Of a stretch of DNA of 17,719 nt, positions 12,776 to 17,719 are shown piece by piece. The DNA comes from Cytophagales bacterium (GTDB lineage: Bacteria; Bacteroidota; Bacteroidia; Cytophagales; ES-bin-26), in NCBI GenBank assembly GCA_014379925.1, contig JACMKY010000518.1:1-17719 (forward strand), read 5' to 3'. Numbering within the stretch: the stretch's first letter is position 1; every line of letters begins with the position of its first letter. The notes under the pieces were generated by a model. It made no database searches and was not told the origin of the DNA. It saw nothing but the letters and a program-made list of their open reading frames with translations. The translations under genes were made by a program, and so were the position numbers.

Positions 12776-13591
12776 CGCAAGGCGGTCAACGCCCAGATGC
12801 GCGGCGATTTCCACTCCGTCTTCAAAGGTTCCGGCCTGGAGTTCAGCGACGTGCGTTCCTACCAGTACGGCGACGACGTGCGCAGCATCGACTGGAACGT
12901 GAGCGCCAAGGGACACGGTACATTCGTGAAGATTTTCCGGGAAGAAAAGGAGCAGACCGTTTTCTTCATGGTCGACGTGAGCGCCTCGCAGGAGATCGGC
13001 AAACGCAGCCGTCGCAAGCTGGACGTAACCAAGGAAATCTGCGGGGTACTGGCCCTTTCGGCCGTCAAGGAGGCGAGCCAGGTGGGGCTCTACTGCTTCA
13101 CCGACCGCAAGGAACGCTACATCCGGCCGGGCAAGGGAATCCGGCAGGGGTACGGGGTGGTCACGGGCCTGTTTAACCTCCAACCCGTTTCAACGAAAAC
13201 CGACCTGGCCAAAGCCATTCGTTTCGGACTTACCATTCTGAAGCGCAAGAGCGTGGTGATCCTGGTTTCCGACTTCATCGGCGAGGCGTACGAACACAAT
13301 TTGAAGGCCCTGGCCCGCAAGCACGACCTGGTGGTGATCCACCTCTACGACCAGCGCGAAACCAACCTGCCCAGCCTGGGCATCATTCCGCTCTACGACC
13401 GGGAAAGCCGCCAGACCATTTGGCTCAACACCTCTTCCGAGGCTTTCAAGCGGGAACTGAACGGTGTCTTCCGTACCAACCAGACGCACCTCGAACAGTT
13501 GTGCAAGCAATACAAGGCCAACTACCTGGCCGTTAACACGGAAGAAGACTTCGTGCCCAAGCTGGTCAAGCTGTTTAAAGTAAGAAAGTAA
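12731..13591 (+). CDS. DUF58 domain protein of a Bat-type operon
   Basis: A 286-residue cytoplasmic DUF58 protein, a family with a von Willebrand A-like fold normally encoded between a MoxR AAA+ ATPase and Bat VWA proteins. The signature is clear at residues ~33-60: GSGLEFSDVRSYQYGDDVR followed by SIDWNVSAKG. A VWA-like core follows (VFFMVDVSASQEIGKRS, a DxSxS motif; later VVILVSDFIGE). Start ATG 12731 is fixed by conservation with the duplicated copy. Such operons are linked to assembly or chaperoning of surface complexes and to stress tolerance (Bacteroides aerotolerance), but molecular roles are poorly defined. The next gene begins 45 bases downstream. No MoxR gene lies upstream, where the family context would predict one. 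Confidence 0.9.
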   Translation: MKEIFARLRKYEIKIRKAVNAQMRGDFHSVFKGSGLEFSDVRSYQYGDDVRSIDWNVSAKGHGTFVKIFREEKEQTVFFMVDVSASQEIGKRSRRKLDVTKEICGVLALSAVKEASQVGLYCFTDRKERYIRPGKGIRQGYGVVTGLFNLQPVSTKTDLAKAIRFGLTILKRKSVVILVSDFIGEAYEHNLKALARKHDLVVIHLYDQRETNLPSLGIIPLYDRESRQTIWLNTSSEAFKRELNGVFRTNQTHLEQLCKQYKANYLAVNTEEDFVPKLVKLFKVRK

Positions 13592-13636
13592 CCCGCCGAT
13601 GGCGGGACCGATGCGTACATTTGAAAACCCGAAGGA

Positions 13637-14671
13637 TTGAAACACCCGAAAGCGAAATCAAGGGGCCTTGCTCATCAACGAAAAACGGGCACGTTCTTCG
13701 CTACCTTGTTGGTCTGCGCATTTTCACCTTGGCCCACCGGCACGTTCGGGCAGGACTTCCCCCGGGGCCGTTTCCTGGCCGACAGCATCCGCATCGGCAG
13801 CCCGGTGCTCTATTCGCTCAGTTACCGGCATCCGCCATCCGCCGTGGTGATCTTTCCCGATACCAATTACCCCTTCGCCCCCTTCGAACTCGTCCGTAAG
13901 CAGTACTTTCCCACCCGCACCAACGACCAGGGCAGCCTCGACAGCGTGGTCTACACCCTGGTGTCGTTCGAGGTGGACGCGATCCAGCGCCTGAACCTGC
14001 CCGTGTACGTAATCTCGGAGCGGGACAGCACGCCGGTGTTTGCCGACCCCGATTCGGTTTACCTGCGCCCCATGATTACCGGGCCGTTGGATACCCTTTC
14101 GCTGAAGGCCAACGCGAGGTACCTGCCCCTGGCGCGGAAAACGAACTACCTGATCGTCGTGCTGGTGTTGGCGGGGCTGGCGGTTCTGGCCGGGTTGTTC
14201 CTGTTGGTGTTCGGCGGTCAGATCCGAAAGCGGTTTCGGCTCTACCAACTCGAAAAAAGGCACGCGGCGTTTTTGCAGCAGTTCCAGGAAATCAATGGGG
14301 GTGGCCCGGCCGGGGTTGTTCCCGAAGGGAACGCCGCGGGGGCCGTTCTTCGGGAAGCTCCCCGCATGGAGAAGCGGGTGGCGCTGTGGAAGAAATACAT
14401 CGGAGGGCTGGCCGGAAAACCGTACAGCACCTACACCACCAAGGAGATTTCCGACAGCATTCCCGAAAAGCCGCTGGCGGAAGCCCTTCGCCTCATCGAC
14501 CGTACCGTGTACGGGGGCCTGCCCCTCCGGGCATCCCCCAACGGATCGCCGGCCGCCAGCGATCCGGCGCCACCCGACCCTTTCCAAACCCTGAAAGACT
14601 TCGCGGGGCAACTCTACGAAAAGCGGCGGCGGGAGATTATTGATCAATTGTCAATTGATCACGTAAAATAA
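13637..14671 (+). CDS. Single-pass membrane protein of the Bat-type operon
   Basis: A 344-residue protein I cannot assign to a named family. Residues 1-~38 look like a signal peptide with a long basic n-region (MKHPKAKSRG..., then FFATLLVCAF), followed by a periplasmic beta-rich domain to ~165 (SVVYTLVSFEVDAI, LPVYVISERDSTPVFADPDS). A strong membrane helix covers residues 171-193 (LIVVLVLAGLAVLAGLFLLV), then a basic juxtamembrane stretch and a cytoplasmic helical domain (~195-344). The layout recalls short BatD-like proteins found beside Bat VWA genes. Start is the TTG at 13637, preceded by GAAGGA; no ATG or GTG gives a signal peptide. The final residues (IIDQLSIDHVK) are encoded by a palindromic repeat, so the true ancestral C-terminus may have been altered. 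Role: probably a partner of the DUF58 and VWA proteins. Confidence 0.7.
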   Translation: MKHPKAKSRGLAHQRKTGTFFATLLVCAFSPWPTGTFGQDFPRGRFLADSIRIGSPVLYSLSYRHPPSAVVIFPDTNYPFAPFELVRKQYFPTRTNDQGSLDSVVYTLVSFEVDAIQRLNLPVYVISERDSTPVFADPDSVYLRPMITGPLDTLSLKANARYLPLARKTNYLIVVLVLAGLAVLAGLFLLVFGGQIRKRFRLYQLEKRHAAFLQQFQEINGGGPAGVVPEGNAAGAVLREAPRMEKRVALWKKYIGGLAGKPYSTYTTKEISDSIPEKPLAEALRLIDRTVYGGLPLRASPNGSPAASDPAPPDPFQTLKDFAGQLYEKRRREIIDQLSIDHVK

Positions 14672-14715
14672 AATAGTAGCATTGACCATTGATAACTGAT
14701 AGTTGATCATTGAAC
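14641..14715. repeat. Palindrome and TTGATCA-word repeats at a gene junction
   Basis: TGATCAATTG (14641-14650) and CAATTGATCA (14652-14661) are perfect inverted arms around a single T. Related words follow up to the BatA start: ATTGACCATTGATAAC and AGTTGATCATTGAAC (ending 14715). The palindrome lies inside the last codons of the upstream membrane-protein gene; the rest fills the 44-bp gap before the ATG at 14716. A short AT-rich stretch in a GC-rich neighbourhood. Confidence 0.65.
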
Positions 14716-15738
14716 ATGGATTGGTTTTCAACGGCGTGGTTCAGTGCGCGGACGCTGGGCGGGTTTGAGTGGGAAAAGCCGTATTTCCTTTATTTCCTGC
14801 CGGTTGTGCCCCTGCTTTTTTTCCTGCGTTGGCTCATCCACGAGCGCTTCCAGCAGCGGCTGAGCGTGGCCTTCGCGCGGGCCGACGTCCGGTCGAGCCC
14901 GGTCAGCCACCTGCGCCACCTGCCCACCCTGTTGATGACGCTGGTTATCGCGGGCATCCTGGTGGCCCTGGCCCGCCCGCAACGGATCAACGAACGGGTG
15001 GAACAGTATTCGGAGGGAATCGACATCCTGCTGGCCCTGGACATCTCCCAGTCCATGCTCATCCGGGATTTCAAGCCCGACCGGCTGGAAGCGGCCAAGC
15101 AAGTGGCGCAGGAGTTCGTGCAGGGACGCTCCCAGGATCGCATCGGCGTGGTGGTGTTCGCGGGGGAAGCCTACGCGCTGTGTCCGCTCACCACCGATTA
15201 CAAACTCCTCAATGTCTACATCGACGAAATCAGCAGCAAGCTCATCCAGGTGGGGGGTACGGCCATCGGCAGCGCCCTGGCCGTGGCCACCAACCGGATG
15301 CGCGACTCGAATACCAAGAGCAAGGTAGTAATCCTGATCAGCGACGGCGACAACACGGCGGGCAACCTCGATCCGTTCACCGCGGCCGGCCTGGCCAAGG
15401 CCTTCGGCATCAAGCTCTACACGATCGCGGTGGGCCGGGAAGGGCAGGTGGCGCTGCCGGAGGAGTTGGGCGGTGGCCTGATCGAGAACTCCATCGACGA
15501 AACCACCTTGCGCCGGATTGCCCAGATCGGCGAGGGCCAGTTCTTCCGCGCTTCCGACAACCAGGCGCTCAAGGAAATATTCAACCGGATTGACCGCTAC
15601 GAGAAGGCGGAGATCATCGAGACGCGCTTCAAGGATACCAAAGACTTTTACCAGGTCTACCTTTCCTGGGCGATTGTGTTCTTTCTGCTGTGGATGCTTT
15701 GCAAGAATACCTTCATCGCCAATATCCTCGAGGATTGA
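14716..15738 (+). CDS. batA: BatA-like von Willebrand factor A membrane protein
   Basis: A 340-residue protein of the aerotolerance-operon VWA family. Two N-terminal membrane helices (residues ~22-40, YFLYFLPVVPLLFFLRWL; ~70-86, LPTLLMTLVIAGILVAL) precede a VWA domain (~100-300) with a complete MIDAS: D109-x-S111-x-S113 in DISQS, T182 in GGTAIG and D210 in LISDGDNT. A third helix near the C-terminus (~315-330, VYLSWAIVFFLLWML) fits the BatA architecture, with the VWA domain exposed in the periplasm. The start is the ATG at 14716; a TTG two codons upstream is possible. The MIDAS site suggests metal-dependent binding of a protein ligand. The usual second VWA gene (batB) does not follow; the LysE-family gene starts one base after the stop. 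Confidence 0.88.
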   Translation: MDWFSTAWFSARTLGGFEWEKPYFLYFLPVVPLLFFLRWLIHERFQQRLSVAFARADVRSSPVSHLRHLPTLLMTLVIAGILVALARPQRINERVEQYSEGIDILLALDISQSMLIRDFKPDRLEAAKQVAQEFVQGRSQDRIGVVVFAGEAYALCPLTTDYKLLNVYIDEISSKLIQVGGTAIGSALAVATNRMRDSNTKSKVVILISDGDNTAGNLDPFTAAGLAKAFGIKLYTIAVGREGQVALPEELGGGLIENSIDETTLRRIAQIGEGQFFRASDNQALKEIFNRIDRYEKAEIIETRFKDTKDFYQVYLSWAIVFFLLWMLCKNTFIANILED

Positions 15739-15739
15739 T

Positions 15740-16348
15740 ATGGAATTCTTCTACGGAGCGGCAACGGGACTGGCGATGAGTCTGATGTTGGGCACGGTTT
15801 TCTTCGTGCTCATCCAGAACAGCATCGACAACGGCTACCGCGGGGGCGTCCTGATCGCGCTGGGGGTGATCACCTCCGACACCCTCATGATCACGCTGTC
15901 CATTTTCGGCACGGCTTTTCTGCCGCCCGTCCCGCATTTTGATACCTACGCGAGCTTGGCGGGGGGAATGCTGCTGCTGACGCTGGGTTTTTTCAGCTTG
16001 TTGAAAGAAAGCCCGCGCCTGGTCTATCCCGCCACCCGCCTGGGCAACCTGGTTTATTACTTCTCCTCCGGTTTCGTGCTGAACGGAATCAACCCCGCCA
16101 ACTTTTTCATCTGGGTCGCCGTTACGGCCAACCTGCGGGCCAACCTCCACTACTCCCCGACGCAGACCAGCCTCTTTTTCCTGGGTTGCCTGTCCGCCAT
16201 TTTCCTCACCGAGGTTGGCATCTCGGTGTCCGCCGACCGCCTGAAACGGTATTTTACCCCGCGCATCCTGACGTGGATCAACAAAGTATCGGGTTCGGCT
16301 TTCGTGCTGCTGGGCCTGCGTCTGCTCTGGACGGGTTGGAAGGGTTGA
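15740..16348 (+). CDS. LysE-family membrane exporter
   Basis: A 202-residue integral inner-membrane protein of the LysE/RhtB superfamily, which exports amino acids or related small molecules by proton exchange. About six hydrophobic segments are visible (residues ~3-25, 35-58, 70-87, 108-130, 144-165, 181-198). The conserved NGINPANFFIW motif (residues 115-125) matches the family's N-x-x-NP-k pattern. The frame is open far upstream inside batA, but the ATG at 15740, one base after the batA stop, restores the typical N-terminal helix (AATGLAMSLMLGTVFFVLIQ) and family length, so translational coupling to batA is likely. Its place in a Bat-type operon is unusual in my experience. Substrate unknown. 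Confidence 0.85.
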   Translation: MEFFYGAATGLAMSLMLGTVFFVLIQNSIDNGYRGGVLIALGVITSDTLMITLSIFGTAFLPPVPHFDTYASLAGGMLLLTLGFFSLLKESPRLVYPATRLGNLVYYFSSGFVLNGINPANFFIWVAVTANLRANLHYSPTQTSLFFLGCLSAIFLTEVGISVSADRLKRYFTPRILTWINKVSGSAFVLLGLRLLWTGWKG

Positions 16349-16351
16349 GGA

Positions 16352-16580
16352 GGGTTACAGGTTGGCAAGTTACAGGTTGGCAGGTTGGCAGGTTACGGGT
16401 TGGGAAGACGTGGTTGAGGGAATGGTCACTGGTCACTTGGCGCTTCAAAAAGGCAGTAACGACGGCTTCCTCCTTCCGACCCTACGAAGTAGCCGCACCG
16501 ATTACGGGACCGGCTGCGAAAGCAGCCTGCCAACTTGCCAACCTGTAACCTGCCAACCTGTAACCTGTAACCTGTAACCA
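16352..16580. repeat. Inverted repeat of degenerate GGTTACA / GGTTGGCA words
   Basis: The left arm (about 16352-16403) is built of words such as GGTTACA and GGTTGGCA; the right arm (about 16526-16580) is built of their reverse complements. At least two registers pair perfectly: 16353-16371 with 16532-16550 (19 bp) and 16370-16386 with 16547-16563 (17 bp). A 122-bp core between the arms has no gene. The element fills most of the 242-bp gap before prfB; the right arm ends ten bases before its ATG. Confidence 0.85.
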
Positions 16581-16590
16581 TTCACTAACC

Positions 16591-17668
16591 ATGACGACGG
16601 ATCAACTGAAGGATCTGAAAGCGCGAGTTGCCGCTTTGAGGGGGTACCTTTGACTACGACCAGAAAAAATTAGCCACCGAGGATCTGGAGCAGAAAACCC
16701 AGAACCCCGCCTTGTGGGACAATCCCAAGCAGGCCGAAGACATTCTGAAGAACATCAAGACGCTGAAGATGTGGACGCAGGGATACGACCAGGCCGAAGC
16801 GCTCCTCAACGACCTGGAAACCCTCCACGAGTTTTACGAAGCGGGTGACGTAACCGAGCCGGAAATGGATGCCGAGTACGGCAAAGCCGCGCAGGTCATT
16901 GAAAGCCTGGAACTGAAGAAAATGCTCGGTTCGGAAGAAGACCAACTCCACGCGGTGATGCAGATTACGGCAGGGGCGGGCGGCACCGAAAGCTGCGACT
17001 GGGCGGGCATGCTGATGCGCATGTATACCATGTGGGGCGAGAAAAACGGGTACCGGGTCAGCCAGCAAGACTTCCAGGAAGGCGACGTGGCCGGCGTAAA
17101 GTCGGTTACGATGCAGTTCGAAGGCGAACTGGCCTACGGATACCTGAAAGGCGAAAATGGCGTGCACCGCCTGGTGCGCGTGTCGCCGTTCGATTCCAAC
17201 GCCCGCCGCCATACTTCCTTCGCCTCCGTGTACGTCTACCCACTCATCGACGATTCCATTGTCATCGACATCAAAGACTCGGAAATTGAGTGGGAAACCT
17301 TCCGGTCGGGTGGTGCCGGCGGGCAGAACGTGAACAAGGTGGAAACGGCCGTGCGGTTGTACCACAAACCCTCGGGCATCGTTATCAAAAACCAGGAATC
17401 GCGCTCGCAGTTGCAGAACAAGGAAAACGCCATGCGGCTGCTGCGCTCCCAGTTGTACGAAGCCGAAATGCGGAAACGCTCGGAGGCCGTCGCCGAAATC
17501 GAGGCCGGCAAGAAAAAAATCGAATGGGGTTCCCAGATTCGCAGCTACGTACTCGACGACCGCCGCGTGAAAGACCACCGGACCAACTACCAGACCTCCA
17601 ACACCGATGCCGTCCTGAACGGAGAAATCGACGACTTCATCAAAGCCTACCTGCTGGACAACGACTGA
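16591..17668 (+). CDS. prfB: Peptide chain release factor 2, expressed by programmed +1 frameshift
   Basis: Release factor 2 terminates translation at UGA and UAA codons. The first frame runs from ATG 16591 for 20 codons (MTTDQLKDLKARVAALRGYL) to an in-frame TGA at 16651-16653. Skipping T16651 continues as DYDQKKLATEDL and onward to TGA 17666-17668, giving 358 residues in all, close to the usual RF2 length. The stop-recognition tripeptide SPF is at residues 198-200 (RVSPFDSNARRHTSF), which identifies RF2 rather than RF1, and the catalytic GGQ is at residues 243-245 (GGAGGQNVNKVETAVRL). The domain order is complete. RF2 shortage makes the ribosome pause at the TGA and favours frameshifting, so the gene regulates itself. 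It is not a pseudogene. Confidence 0.96.
16639..16654 (+). promoter_or_regulatory. RF2 programmed +1 frameshift site
   Basis: AGGGGGTACCTTTGAC (16639-16654) differs from the E. coli prfB site at one base. It has the Shine-Dalgarno-like AGGGGG, a three-base spacer, the slippery CTT codon (16648-16650), TGA and the favourable following C. Position within prfB (codons 17-21) is also canonical. Confidence 0.95.
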
Positions 17669-17719
17669 GACCGCTGATAAGGTGGATCGGGTGATTGAAT
17701 GACCACTTGCTGGACCGTG

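Noticed and set aside
15518..15739. N-terminal extension of the LysE gene into batA
   Set aside because: The extra residues are Ser/Arg-rich and out of frame with batA; the ATG at 15740 gives the normal family length and N-terminal helix.
16591..16653. Apparent nonsense mutation or sequencing error at the start of prfB
   Set aside because: The stop lies in the canonical RF2 frameshift context, so it is a regulated recoding site, not a defect.

Overview
The window looks like a chromosomal segment of a GC-rich member of the Bacteroidota, most likely the order Cytophagales (family not determinable here). The evidence is a secreted protease with a type IX secretion (T9SS) C-terminal sorting domain, a DUF4296-type lipoprotein next to a dolichol-phosphate-mannose-type synthase, a partial Bat operon (DUF58 protein, membrane protein, BatA-like VWA protein), promoter-like boxes of the Bacteroidota type (TTG ... 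TAnnTTTG), few Shine-Dalgarno sequences and several GTG or TTG starts.

Layout. Bases 2-319 (+) are the 3' end of an NmrA-like NAD(P)-binding gene, closed by a perfect hairpin shared with the convergent gene gabD (499-1947, -). Upstream of gabD on the same strand are an exported beta-propeller protein (2045-3202, -) and a 1,897-residue subtilisin-family protease (3592-9285, -) that carries GEVED, Ig-like and T9SS domains and two copies of a ~195-residue module. Next are a YflT-YsnF (DUF2382) stress protein (9429-10217, -), a polyprenol-phosphate mannosyltransferase (10420-11199, -) and a DUF4296 lipoprotein (11305-11649, -).

An accessory island follows at about 11.65-12.73 kb. It holds a PIN-domain toxin with its small upstream partner (11945-12584, -), flanked on one side by a decayed copy of the 5' end of the DUF58 gene (11796-11923) and on the other by the intact gene (12731-13591, +). 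The right arm is the Bat-type operon: DUF58 protein, a single-pass membrane protein (13637-14671), a BatA-like VWA protein (14716-15738) and a LysE-family exporter one base later (15740-16348). No MoxR ATPase gene, the usual first gene of such operons, lies upstream; the toxin module and gene remnant occupy that place.

The window ends with prfB (release factor 2; 16591-17668, +), which needs a +1 programmed frameshift at a near-canonical site. Three gene borders carry short degenerate word repeats, each built from a different word: 11701-11742, 14641-14715 and 16352-16580. The last forms a multi-register inverted repeat in front of prfB.

No rRNA, tRNA, CRISPR array or transposase gene was seen. 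The most distinctive features are the duplicated gene start flanking the toxin module, the word-repeat elements and the unassigned duplicated module in the protease.
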